Below are positions 53,401 to 64,000 of a DNA stretch of 64,000 nt, piece by piece (position 1 is the first letter of the stretch; each line of letters starts with the position of its first letter). The notes under the pieces are model-generated. The model was not told the origin of the DNA and made no database searches. It worked only from the letters and a program-made list of their open reading frames with translations. Made by a program: the position numbers and the translations under genes. The stretch is taken from assembly GCF_011397635.1 (NCBI RefSeq), contig NC_064761.1, positions 30,731,643 to 30,795,642 on the forward strand, given 5' to 3'. This stretch comes from Epinephelus fuscoguttatus. Lineage: Eukaryota > Chordata > Actinopteri > Perciformes > Serranidae.

Positions 53401-56400
53401 AACTGGTTTGTTAGACATATTCGACCCTTTAGTTAGGAGATTATGCATTCATATTCACTCCTCTGTGGTAGGACAACGGCAGTTTGAGTCATTTCCTACA
53501 TGACTCAAACCGCTGTTCGTTATTACTGGAATTACCATGAATTTCTGGGTCTGAGGGAAATGCTTATGTAAAGACTATTGTGTAGTCACAAAAGGTTTAA
53601 ATCAAAGCTTTAGGTATAGAGCTTTAACAGGGTTTTTTTAATCTATTATCTGTTCTTCTAGCCAACATAATAGACATCATAGATAATCTTTCCTGAGCAG
53701 TGGCTGACTGATGTTTGCTTAACAGTCTGGGATCTTCAAGTACTGCTGAATCTCTGCAGTATGCGGAGAGCACATGACAGGGGGCCTTGGGGGATCCAGG
53801 TCACAAGTAAAGACACAGCTTCGACTCTCAGTCTACTTAGCTTTTGACTCCCTACCTTAGAGTAAAGATTGCAGTCTGCAGTTCTAAATCTTTGCTATCT
53901 TTCCTGACACCCTAGCCTGCCTTAAAAGACATTTAGGGATGTTGAATTTATTTCATGACAGGGTATATCACTACTATTGTAGCAAGTCAGTAACTTGAAA
54001 TATTCGTCTTGTTCTGATTTTGGGAGGCTAAGTGATTTGTTGCACTAAATAATTCATTTTTTCCTCTATGAATGAATCAAGTTCTCATGCCAGTGTAACA
54101 TTATTATTTACATGCACACAGGCTCAAAAGAACGAAGCCCAAAAACATCCACAAAAGGTTACCATCTGGGAGTTTTGGTGTAAACACTCAGAGGGATCAG
54201 TCTGCAACAGGTATCCCTTTCATCATAATAACTGGGTATTTAAGCTACTACTACTCAGTTAAGTGCTACTCACAAAGCCTAGTTCAAGATCTTGTTTGGC
54301 TTCAGATGGTTTGAAGATTGCTACACCCAGAAAGTTGACTTATACAGAGGCCTGGGGCCTGTATCACGAAGGGAGATCAACCTTTCCTGGGTTACCCAGA
54401 CCTATCCTGGGTTGACTAACCCTAACAATGGCAATCAGGATATTCGGTATCACGACGCTGGATATCAACTTGGTAACTCAACCCAGGGTTGCTTTATCAA
54501 GAGCCGTGAACGCGCACGCAGCGAACCAATCACAATCATGAGAGAAGCGCAGCGTCACTGAGCGTCCTCACAGAGCGCTGTGTGTGAGGAAAAAAAAGTA
54601 TTTCTCGTGAGGATCATTCTACTAAAATATGAGGAGAAAAGCAACATTACAGAAAAGGCCAACAACGTGGCAGCTGCAGGAGGAGGAAACATGCGTGGCA
54701 ACACATAATGGGATGAATAATGTTTAGTTTTAGTTTAGATTAGTTTATTTGCACATAATGTTAAAAACAGACAGTATAAATTTACAAGATTAAAAAAAGA
54801 AAAGTGCCGGAGAGGTCAGAAGCCACTAAAACTTATCAAAGAAATTCCCCTGTCAAAACATCAATGAAATCACATAATAGAGAAGAAAAAAAATGGGTAA
54901 GGAAAGAAGAAATAGAGGAGGAGAGAGGGAAAAATCAAGACAAAACAAGGTAGCAAATACAATTATGTGTAGGTTAAATTACTCATCACTGGTTCAAGTA
55001 GCTACAGTACCTGTGCCTGTACATCTGACACTGATCACACCCTTGAATCCCATGAAATCAATGCTGCGCAGATGAATTGCGTGTATTACAATTATCGTCT
55101 AACATTGCGTCTGATAAATTGGTCTTCTTTGTCCTAACGTTATATATGCTACAATAAAGCTTAAAGCTGACGCCACAATTAAATCATATCAACACCAAAG
55201 TGATAGTCTGAATAAAATCATCCTGATATTGAGCTGTGTTAGAAATTAACAGCTGCGCAAAAATATACCTAGTCTCCCTCTTTAAAAAAAACAAAACAAA
55301 AAGGAAAATCCCTCAAACACCATGAAGTGTACACATGATAGGCTACTTTCCACATTTCCAGCAGCAAAGCTGTCAGTTAGGCCCATTATCTTTAACAGGG
55401 ATCATTTCCTCCAACAACAAAAAAATGTTGGCACTAATTAATGGTGCTATTAAGTGTCCATAAATTATCAGTTTCTTTCTTATGAAGGGGTGGGATGAAA
55501 TTTTGACTTCTTTCCACTCCTTTTTGAGCAATCTTTTCATTGTCTGCTGTTGTTGCTTTCTTTTCTTTTTTAATGTTCAAAATAAACTTTCAAATCAAAA
55601 TCAATCAAATGAATTAAATTTCCCATCATGACTGGGCTGCATTTCTGTCAGCGGAGTCATTTTTTTCCAAACAGCTGATTGGCCAGTGGGTGGTGCTTTT
55701 TATAGGATCAGATTCAACCCTGAACTTACCCTGCTCCAGAGCAGGATAGCCGTTCAGAGTAAGTTGCCATGGTGATCTACCCCGATAAGAACTGAACTGG
55801 CTTCGTGAGTTCCCTCGCTAAGACATTAATCCTGCTTCGTGATACAGGTCCCTGGTTACCAAATGGGTAGAGGGAGAAAGAGGACAAGTGGTGGTCTAAT
55901 GCAGATCATATTGTTTTCTAACAGCATTTGAAAAATCAGCTGGTAAACAGCAGTTGGCAGGGAAAACCATTAATTTCAGTGGGTTATTTTTGCTACACAA
56001 CAAAACTGTCTCTTTTTTTTTTTTTGTCAAAGCCATCATTCATGATAAAGAAATGTAAGCCCAGAATATAAAGGATTAAAGAAGAAAGCCCATTTTATAG
56101 CTGCAACATTGTGTCTAGAATTCATGAGAAATAGGTCAGTGAGGTTACAGATCAAAGCTCGATATACAAAGAGAGCTCGGGCACCACAGTATCTGAGCAT
56201 ATACCACATTTCAAGCGGAAACTATGTTACTGTGATCAGATATAAAAAGTGTAAAGACTCAGCAGCCTCTCTGGTGATACTTCAGAATCTGGCTTGTACT
56301 ATGTACATCAACAGACCTTAGCAAGAGTCCAATCAGGAATGGTGCCAAGGCTTTAAAATAATTTCCCACTTTACTGCATTTAAAATTCAAGATGCAACTC

Positions 56401-58834
56401 TCTCCTGGTTCTTTCCAATAAATCAGTAAGCATACACAATCACTGCAGTCTTTCACCAGCACCTGTATTGTGGCTCAATCTAGATTAAAAGTAATAATTT
56501 CCTTGGTGGGGATTACATTGCGGACTGATTATCACTCCTATAAATGGGGATTAATCCCAGATGAAGGCTGCGGCAAACACTGATCTACGGTGGGGCAGAA
56601 ACAGCAAGGCCGCATTCACGCCTGCTTTAAAAAATCCAGCCCTCTGATTCATTTCAGTGGAGCTAGTCCATAACTGCAGCAGGGGTGTCAGTGCATAAAG
56701 ATTCAGCACACACTCCTGGTGGATTACTGTGCAATGTGAACGCTGTATTTCTACAGTTTACCTCCTAACTGTCATGATGAAAGACAGGTTACATCTTCTT
56801 ATAGATTACAGATTTGATGCTTCTTCCAGTTAATGTTAAAAGTTTAATAAGAGAGGTAAAAATAACTCCTTGATATCACAATTTATACTGTGGCTACTCT
56901 GAAGTCTTGAAATTGGTTGGCTGACATTATTTTCTGGTAGCTGAATAGTATAACTGGACACATCTGCACAGGTGTTTGTACTAGCATTAAACTCAAGGCA
57001 AGGACATCAACAGTGATGCTTATCTGCAGAGCTTGGAGCTGCTGTTATGTGTTTAATAAACAAAAACACATAAATTCAAATGAGTTTGATATTTGCTTCC
57101 CTTCAGCTAGTTTTTGCATCTTTTTGCATTTGCGTCACCCACTACAAACATGAAACAGATAACTTGTTGGGTATTATCGCTTACTTAACCTTTAGATATC
57201 CTCCATGTTTGCATAACTGTTTATTTGCAACTGTAACTCGAAGCACTGGAGAACCAGAAGACTTCTAACTACGTCAGTGCATAAATAAACTTGATAAACT
57301 GCACACATATTGTTAAAAAAAACACACAAAAAAAGAGCTGTTGAATATTGTCTAAATCTGTCATCTCCATTCAGGACTAACAATCACTCACACTCTAATT
57401 TCTATTACTGTGATGTTGTTTGTGTTTTAACTGTCCTCAGACTGTCAAGTTTTTTAAGATTTAGTGTTGAGAGTAATTCTTAGAAAAACAGGGAAGCAGA
57501 GGCAGTAAAAGAGAAAAACAAGGATGTGTGAGCTACAGGACACAGATATCATTTCCACGGCCAACTTCCTGCATGCCTCCAGTGAAGAAAATCTGAGCTA
57601 TGTCAAGTGTTATTGACTCTCATGGAGATTTTGGCAAGAAAAGGAGCTGCATTGCAGTCAAATAAAGGGGAAGGCCACTCTTTCCTCCTCCTTCTCTGCA
57701 TCATTCCCTGGGCCACTTTCTTGTGCGCTAATCCACTTAATATCCCTCAAACACCTTTAGTTTTCACTTGCATTACAGCCAGTGCCAACAGCCGTGACAT
57801 GACAGCTTCTAAGTCGTGTTATTTTTCCTCACAACCAAACCAACAGGGATATGAGTCTGTTCCTGAAAGGAAGCTGGGGCAGAAACCAAATGTCTTTCCT
57901 GCTTAGATCAGCAGGGGTAGGAAGAAAAGAGACTCACAAAAAAAATCTTTTTAACCGTCCCCGCCCATGACTAAGAGAGCTGGCCAAAATTAAAAACATT
58001 CACACCAAGGTTCAGACAGTAAAAGACAGTAACTCTTTTATATGTCCATTAAAGGCAGTGGCTTTCTGCTGCAATAGCATTTTTCATGTCTCCCCTCAGT
58101 TGCCCTACATATTGATTTGTCTCACTAAACAAAAGACTGAAGAAAACACAGCTGGAAAATAGGTAACTGGGTCTCCACTGCAAAGGAGCATGCCTGAAAC
58201 CTAATGTTGACTGCCTCACAAAGGGATGGCTCTTACACTGAATAAATAAAACTGTTAACTTTTAGTGTCAGTGCTGTCTTGGTTTATATTGCACGACATT
58301 TCTGTGAATTGTTTTTTAGTCTAAAGAGCTGTGAGTCACCCGGAGAGTCCCTTAGGCAAACAGAGCTAATGTTTACCACAGGATGTGTACTTTCTGAATC
58401 TGAATTGAAAAAAAAAAAAAAAAAACCCACATAAAATGTAAACTAACCTACATGTAAACCACCAACGGCACAATAATGCCAGTTAGCATTAGCTTAAGTT
58501 AGTTAGCTTAAGTTAGTTAACGTTAGTTCAACTAGCGTTAATGCAGAAACATGTCCGAGAGATGCTCATTAACGTTAGCTATAAAAGAACACAAAGTGCC
58601 GACTAAAAATAACCGTGACATTTTCCACACTGACACAAAGCATTTCAAACGTCTACCCAGTCCACACACTTACAGCCACATTAACAAAGCGTTATTAACA
58701 TTAGCCAACTATAAACCGCTAGCTAACAATGCTACATGAGGCTAGCTGCTACATGACAGTTGCTAACTAGAAAGAAAAGTTTTGCAAACCTGGCTGGCTT
58801 TATAAAACTGCTTCTTCAAGCCCGCTACCGACAT
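43199..58834 (-). CDS. sh3gl1: Endophilin-A2 (SH3GL1), 9 coding exons
   Basis: Peripheral membrane protein that bends membrane and recruits dynamin and synaptojanin in clathrin-mediated and fast endocytosis. Exons: 58790-58834, 52169-52237, 49569-49641, 49336-49479, 48914-49047, 48655-48813, 47341-47444, 47039-47172, 43199-43392; 351 codons (human 368). The amphipathic helix [15 protein letters not shown] is exon 1. The N-BAR domain spans about 1-245, including the insert region and [19 protein letters not shown] short variable linker (about 246-290) is followed by an SH3 domain with [14 protein letters not shown] and [10 protein letters not shown]. The ending VPLPH resembles the A2 paralogue. 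The linker is about 17 residues shorter than in human, which accounts for the length difference. Whether this is the a or b teleost paralogue is undecided. Intron 1 is about 6.5 kb and intron 8 about 3.6 kb. Confidence 0.95.
44531..44900. repeat. Dispersed-repeat tail followed by compound TG microsatellite
   Basis: Pentamer repeats of TCAAT run into a CGCTTTATTGACATGAAAG segment, a motif frequent in fish dispersed repeats. An AATAGT-rich stretch follows, and then (TG)n broken at regular steps by TTCA (about 44803-44899), which gives a higher-order repeat of some 20 bases. It lies in sh3gl1 intron 8. Confidence 0.75.
45545..45880. mobile_element. Short decayed inverted-repeat element in sh3gl1 intron 8
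   Basis: The left end AGTGTGTAAGATTTAGGGG and right end (read on +) ACCAAATTCTACACACTGGAC form an imperfect inverted repeat. They match the ends of the element at 62630-63519, so the two are family members. TTAA flanks are not preserved here. Confidence 0.55.
47447..47491. repeat. (AC)n microsatellite at the sh3gl1 exon 7 acceptor
   Basis: More than 20 CA units begin within a few bases of the 3' splice site of exon 7 (47444). On the minus strand the run is (TG)n ending GTGTAG|ATAGAG, so it replaces the usual pyrimidine tract. Confidence 0.9.
50755..51180 (-). mobile_element. L2-like LINE 3' fragment in sh3gl1 intron 2
   Basis: On the minus strand a C-terminal ORF2-like stretch can be read ([16 protein letters not shown]), followed by a tail containing AATGTGCTATACAAACAAAG, the same arrangement as the fragment at 14155-14600. 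It is 5'-truncated and dead. Confidence 0.6.
52260..54340. other. Left part of sh3gl1 intron 1, no gene seen
   Basis: Long, mostly unique intronic sequence. The only structure noted is a hairpin with two AP-1-type sites at about 53477-53515. Short open frames here match nothing I recognise. Confidence 0.5.
54354..55852. mobile_element. PIF/Harbinger-like inverted-repeat element in sh3gl1 intron 1
   Basis: About 1.5 kb with ends GGGGCCTGTATCACGAAG and, as complement, GGGACCTGTATCACGAAG: 18-bp inverted repeats with one mismatch. Both ends continue with loosely matching CCTGGGTT/AACCC words. GGGCCTGT-type ends are common in fish PIF/Harbinger MITEs. No matching 3-bp target duplication could be settled. 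A retroelement-like 3' end seems nested inside (about 54720-55620, ending TTCAAAATAAACTTTCAAAT). No transposase was recognised. Confidence 0.6.
56505..56565. promoter_or_regulatory. Candidate OTX/CRX-type element in sh3gl1 intron 1
   Basis: GGGGATTACATTG followed 40 bases later by the palindrome GGGATTAATCCC, which contains back-to-back bicoid-class sites (GGATTA/TAATCC). The surrounding 100 bases are not repetitive. This is a sequence-only suggestion of an OTX/CRX/PITX-bound enhancer. Confidence 0.3.
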
Positions 58835-59060
58835 CTTGAACCCCGGCTGTCGTCAACTTCCAACGAAGGTGTTAAATAGGTCACGATATAACTAAAGTTA
58901 GCGATACAGTTTGTTAGAAAAGGGGCCAGTGCAGAAATGTGTAGGAGGAATCATAGGACAGCACAGCCGTCACTCCAAGTCGGGACACGCCAACTGACCA
59001 CGTCCACGTCGAGGCTGATGGTTCCCACTGTCACAGCAGATAACGGAGCGAAGTGTGCTA
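58835..59060 (-). promoter_or_regulatory. Probable sh3gl1 promoter
   Basis: The region directly upstream of the ATG is richer in CpG (CCCCGG, GTCGTC, CCACGTCCACGTCG) than the flanking DNA and lacks a TATA box, as expected for a broadly expressed gene. The 5' UTR length is unknown. Confidence 0.4.
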
Positions 59061-59709
59061 AATCCGCCCAAATATTATTCCTCAAACTACTGAAGCAAGC
59101 AGACACAATCTAGGGCGCGGGCTTTACGGTAAACGGAGCACCAAATCTGCACCAGCCACTTTGAAGAAATCAGTTTGCCGAGTTTAGATAGTAGACCAGT
59201 ATGGAGGCTTATCTTAGCGCACACCGCCCCCTGCTGGATGCAGCAGGTACACACCCGTCTGTCTGCTGCAGGATTTACAAGCCAGATGTTCCCATCCTCA
59301 GGCAATATACCCTGTTTGCAGCTTTTATATGTCTGAATACACAAAGGCAGATTTAGATTAAGTTTTCCTAATTTGCAGAAGTACATTAAATTACATTATT
59401 ATACATATATGATGGCTTGAAACACAGCTGGATTGATTTGCTACAGTGCCCCAGGGCAAAACATAAGCAGCTGGGCCCCTATAATAACCCCTTTCCTTCA
59501 ACTCACTGTGCAGCCTGTGCAGTTTTTTTCTATACTGGAATGTTACCTTACTGGAGAATAGCTGTGTAGCAATTTTGAGCATGTATTTTAAGGGGAACAT
59601 AACCACCAAGAATCCAAGTATGTTATATCTATGGCCGAGGAAAGCTCAATCCATATTTGTGAACATGAGCTACTCTCTCTCTTTTGAAGCCAGAAACCAG
59701 GGAAGTAAA

Positions 59710-59965
59710 CAGTGGTTCCCAACTGGTGGGTTGTGGTCCAGAACTGGGTCTCAGATTCATTCTGAATGAACCGTAAGTGACTTGCAAATGTTATCAAGTT
59801 TATTTGATTTTTTGTTAAAAAACAAACAACAGCATTTATTCTAACGTGCTGTTTCCTGCTGTAGAATAAGTGGCCAATGGGCAGCTAATTGACAGAGACA
59901 GCAAACTAGCTTGATGACAGGAGGAGAAATCTGGACCCTGTGGGTGGACCAGTTGGGAACCACAG
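59710..59965. mobile_element. hAT-like MITE, first of a pair
   Basis: Starts CAGTGGTTCCCAACTGG and ends CCAGTTGGGAACCACAG, a near-perfect 17-bp inverted repeat; 256 bp in all. Flanking 8-mers do not match, so the target duplication has decayed. A relative lies at 60170-60506. Confidence 0.65.
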
Positions 59966-60169
59966 CTTTAAAACTTGTGATTCTCATCAAGTTAATGAAT
60001 GGCAGTCTGATTTTTGTGGACCCACAGAATGTTTGTTTTCTTCTTCATTCCCAGATGAGATTTATTCTATTGTAATGTGCTCAGTCTGAAACAGAAAATG
60101 TACCCATATACTCATATATACTCATATACCCAGGATCATCTCCCTGGGTGCTTCCAGTGTCTTCTACTA

Positions 60170-60506
60170 CAGTGGTTCCCAACTGGTCCTGCCACGGGGT
60201 CCAAATTTCTCCTTAGTCATTAGTTCAAGGTCCACACAGTTGAACACATTCAGTGTCATACTTGTGTTTGGCCATGTACTTGAGCTAATTTGCTGTCTCT
60301 GTCAGGTAGCTGTCTGCTAGTCACTCAGTCTATAGCAGGAAACGGTACTTCAAAATAAAAACTCTGCAAGACAGTCACTGTACTTAAGACAGTCACTGTA
60401 CTTAAAAATAAAGAGTGATTTTTTTATTTTTTTTTTACAAACTTGACACCTTTGTGAGTCACTTGCGGTCCCTTCTGGACTGTGACCCACCAGTTGGGAA
60501 ACACTG
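60170..60506. mobile_element. hAT-like MITE, second of a pair
   Basis: Starts CAGTGGTTCCCAACTGG and ends CCAGTTGGGAAACACTG. It shares the terminal sequence and interior words (TGTGACCCACC, GTCACTTGC) with the element at 59710 but in the opposite orientation. Non-coding. Confidence 0.65.
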
Positions 60507-62629
60507 ATCTAGAACATCTTTCCCAATTAATTGTCTATGTAGCAGCTCCAGATGTCATACCTGTGACATCACAAATTAGAGTTTTGCAATTAGAGTCATT
60601 CATGTTTACTTATATTTTAGGACTGTCTTAGACCATAGGAATAACATGTATGAATTTTGAAAATGGGTGCAGTTCCCCTTTGCAACATATAAGCATAACC
60701 CTAACTATATTCTGACACCCTCTTCACCATAGAACCTTGAAAGTAGGTAATAAACCATGCAGGAGCCATTTTAAGACCCTTGTCATGACAGTTTATATTG
60801 TACTTTAGTGTTTCGTACCCTCAAACAACATTTAAATTAAATCACTACAAACCACTTGACACACAGTAAGCCTGGAGCTGCTGGGGCCCCTTGAATTTAG
60901 GGCCCTGAGGGCAGTTGGCTGTCTTACCTGAAAACATCAAAGTGTCCCATCTTTTCTCACTGCCTTAACAGTGCATAACCATCCAAATAGTTTTTGGATT
61001 TATGTGACATGACTTTGAGATAAACATCTTACCCCATCTCTGCCTCAACCCGTTACAACAAAGGACAGAATTTTATTCGTTCTGGTTACTGGTTTCTCTG
61101 GAATATCCACAGGCCTGGCTATAAACAGGTTTCAGTGAACAGTGAAAACTGTTGCCAGTACTGTTTCAGATCACTTACCCAGTATGTTTATATGAATATT
61201 TCCTTTCATTACTATTGCAGTTATTCTAACAACTGATATTATAGTTTTATTTTCCTAAACTTTATGCTGTTACTTGTGGCAAGTCTGAATTGGTGGCCAG
61301 AGTGAGGCTTCACCAAGACTACATGACCCTGAGATATGTATATGTGTACCATGCTGTGTATTGCTATATGTTGTTTTTGTTATTTGTCTTAATAAAAAAT
61401 ATATATATGCTTACTCAAGTATGCAGTTGGGTCTCTAAACAGCTGTTACCTACCACATGGTGGTAACAATGCACCATCCATAACTCTGCTTTTATGACTA
61501 TGGACTGCAGTGACAAAAGCTGACTCATGTCATGATGTAAGAGATGTCAGAAAATACAATGTCATATTTGTCTTTTTTAAATTGCCCTTTATCTTTGATG
61601 TATCATTGCCCTTAATTTTTTTCCCTCAAACATTTTGTCTGACCAAATAAGAAATGCCTCAAATGTAAAGGTTAACTAAACCAATAAACGGATGCAGAAT
61701 TATAAAACATAAAAAAAAAAGTAAAACCACAACAAGTTTTTCTTTTAATTGTAAAAAGACTTTTATTACATTCTTAAATCCACATATTGTATCACCATTG
61801 TGCAATAACACTTTACTGTGTTAAAACCTCTTGGGCTTTATATCCATAACATATCATAAATTATTTCTTATTAAAATCTATATTGATTTAATAATAATAA
61901 TAATCTTAAAATAGAGTGAACATATCATAAACAGAGAGGATCATGACAAAAGAGAAACTTTTAGGGAGACATCTTTAAAAACGCTCTTTAAAAAAATAGA
62001 ATTACATCTCTCCAAGACAAAAAGGACACTAAACTGATGAGAAAAAAAAACAGTACACAAAGGGATAAAAATTAAGAAACAAAAGATCACAACAAAACCA
62101 ACACAAGATTCAGAGATTATAATCCATCTTTTATATTTATTTATTTATTTACTATATTTACTTTTTTAATATCCTATTTCATCTATGACTCAAACTCAAA
62201 GAATAAAAAGTCTTGCAATAATGATATTAGACAGGGGTAAAATCTTTGATACTTCTGAAATCAAACATTCACAAGAACATGTACTGTACACAGTGATCAA
62301 GGTTTTAAGGTCTTCTATGTTGGTGCAAGGTGTCTTGCTAGCTAGACTGACTGCAGACACTGTAGGACAGAGAGCCCAGCTATCTCCCTGAGTAACTCTA
62401 AACGGAAATGTAAGTGCAGATCCAAAGTGCTGCCACCTGGACAGCTTTTAGGCCTGTATACTGAATCTTTTCAAATCAGCATGTCTAACATTCTCCACAC
62501 ACAAAGTATTGCACTTTGTTACAATCTGTAAGTGTCATCTGGCTGCGTCAGCTGAGAGCTGACCTGTGTAGTGGTTGGCTGTGTATTTGGTACATTATAT
62601 TATAGATGGTTATCTGTAGTGCTGCGAGG
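60507..62629. other. AT-rich sequence, no gene supported
   Basis: No exon recognised. The minus strand at 61740-62600 begins with AATAAA-like signals (complement of 61759-61764) and has the look of a long 3' UTR of a gene beyond the right edge, but no coding sequence confirms this. Remnants rich in GGGGCCCC words near 60880-60920 look like old hAT ends. Confidence 0.35.
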
Positions 62630-63519
62630 TTAAAGCAACAGTGTGTAAGATTAAGGGGGATTTAGTGGCATCTAGTGGTGAGGATTGCACATTGCAACCA
62701 GCTGAAACGATAAGAATTCCTTCAGAGTTCTTTATTCGGGAGGTTTTCCGCGGGAGCCGAATTCGGTCTCGTAGCGGTCTCTTCCTCTCCAAAACAAATG
62801 GATCAGGTGATTAAAACCGGTAATAAAACTGAATAAAGCAGTTTAACTTTACAAATTAGTGTTTCTCTGACGCTGCTTGGCCTGTCTGCGACAAGCACCT
62901 GCTAAGAGAACACGTTCAGGAGTTTTTTCCGGGCGCTAAATTATCTGCAGAGGTCTCTTTGACGTGGTTACTCAAATTGGCAAAAATATTCAAGAAAGCA
63001 GTTTAACTTTACAAATCAATGTTTCTCTGACGCCGTTTGGTTCGTCTGAGATGGGCTGCTTGCACCTGATAATATGTGCTAACCTTTTTTCTTGGATAAC
63101 TTAAGATCCAGACTTTAAGGAGGTTTTTACCCAGAGCCAAATAATCCTAAGAGGTCTCCTCCTCTTCAAAACAAATTGACCCGATGACTAAACTGGTAAA
63201 AACAGTAAATTAAGCAGTTTTAGGTACGAAGAAATCAGTGTTCTTCCAATGCTGAGGGGCTAAGTGCGGCGGCCAACGCGTAACCACAAATAACGTGACC
63301 TAAAGCCAGGGGCTACTGTTGAAACCCGGCGGTGCAACATAGCAGAGTGGATAGTGGATAAGAACTAGCCATGCAGACATAAACAGTTCATTCTAATGTA
63401 ACAAAACCGCAATCATTCTTATTTGTTAGGTGACTGTACACGAAGCAAAACATACTTATTATATTAGCCTCCATTTCTGCCAATATATCCCCCCAAAATC
63501 CTACACACTGGACCTTTAA
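62630..63519. mobile_element. TTAA-flanked inverted-repeat element (piggyBac-like, 890 bp)
   Basis: TTAA at 62630-62633 and 63516-63519 bound the unit. The ends TTAAAGCAACAGTGTGTAAG and, as complement, TTAAAGGTCCAGTGTGTAGG agree at most positions. Inside are three imperfect repeats of a GCAGTTTAACTTTACAAAT / GTTTCTCTGACGC block (about 62840, 63000, 63210). No transposase was seen. It is related to the shorter element at 45545. Confidence 0.65.
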
Positions 63520-64000
63520 CTGAGCTGGAGTGCTTCTGAAAGTAGTAACTGTAATACATGGCAACAAAGGCCCAACATACTGAGAACAATGGGAGAGACA
63601 TTATTGCACAATCCCACCATGCCACTGTCTTACGTACCCAGAAGAGGGTAATATACCCCTTCATACTGCGAGATAATGTATGGCGAACAGCACTGTCCCA
63701 GCAGTGCAAAGCAAACCTGGCTGACAGCTTAGAGCTAGACATCCAACATGTGTCATGTGATTGTCTTAAAATGCTTTTAACAGTTAAAAACAGCATCAGT
63801 TACATCTATTCTTTTCTAGCAGCTTCATCAGGACACTGGTAGAAATCTAATATGTCCTCCAACTCTGAGGAAAAAAGGTTTCATCTGGACACACCCTGTG
63901 TCTCCGGAGACTTTACTTCAGATAGATCTGTATCTAAGTAGGGCTTCCTGGACCTGAAGGCATGAACTGCTCTCAAATGACAGAAAAGCAGTCAGAGATC

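Noticed and set aside
61740-62600. 3' UTR of a minus-strand gene beyond the right edge
   Set aside because: Only polyadenylation-like words support it. No coding exon lies within the window, so it is mentioned but not called.

Overview
This window is nuclear DNA of a ray-finned fish, most likely a percomorph teleost. The intron-rich genes match vertebrate orthologues, the tRNA-derived SINEs, L1/L2 fragments and small DNA transposons are of teleost type, and galectin-3-binding protein genes lie in tandem as is common in fish. No species is named, and no bacterial, CRISPR or operon-like organisation was seen.

Layout from left to right: (1) 1-1.8 kb, AT-rich, with a small hAT-type element. (2) mutyh, minus strand, about 1.8-10.1 kb, 15 coding exons, 535 codons. 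(3) armh1, minus strand, about 11.1-15.5 kb, 11 coding exons, 422 codons, with a perfect RFX X-box just upstream. (4) A 1.04-kb hAT-type element at 16.48-17.52 kb, bounded by an 8-bp target duplication, that carries a genomic copy of part of armh1 (two exon pieces and the intron between them). (5) Two tandem lgals3bp-like genes, plus strand, at 18.5-21.9 and 23.8-28.9 kb, each with 5 coding exons and 562 codons. The second holds a 5'-truncated L1 in intron 1. The first holds a SINE and two inverted-repeat elements. (6) mpnd, plus strand, 31.8-38.6 kb, 454 codons, with an intact JAMM metalloprotease motif. (7) sh3gl1 (endophilin A2), minus strand, 40.5-58.9 kb, 351 codons, convergent with mpnd. 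(8) 59-64 kb, mostly decayed DNA-transposon pieces and AT-rich sequence without a supportable gene.

The genes do not form a pathway: base-excision repair (mutyh), an armadillo-like protein of unknown role (armh1), secreted scavenger-receptor glycoproteins (lgals3bp copies), a nuclear JAMM protein (mpnd) and a membrane-bending endocytic protein (sh3gl1). From memory, MUTYH and ARMH1 lie in human 1p34, MPND and SH3GL1 in 19p13.3, and LGALS3BP on 17q, so the window joins what are separate blocks in humans. The join coincides with the repeat-rich lgals3bp region.

The most unusual item is the hAT element that captured part of armh1 at DNA level and sits about 1 kb upstream of its source gene. Its right end was later copied along with the lgals3bp duplication, which gives an order of events. 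All exon borders were read by eye from GT/AG sites and reading phase. Every multi-exon model closes in frame, but none was checked against transcripts.
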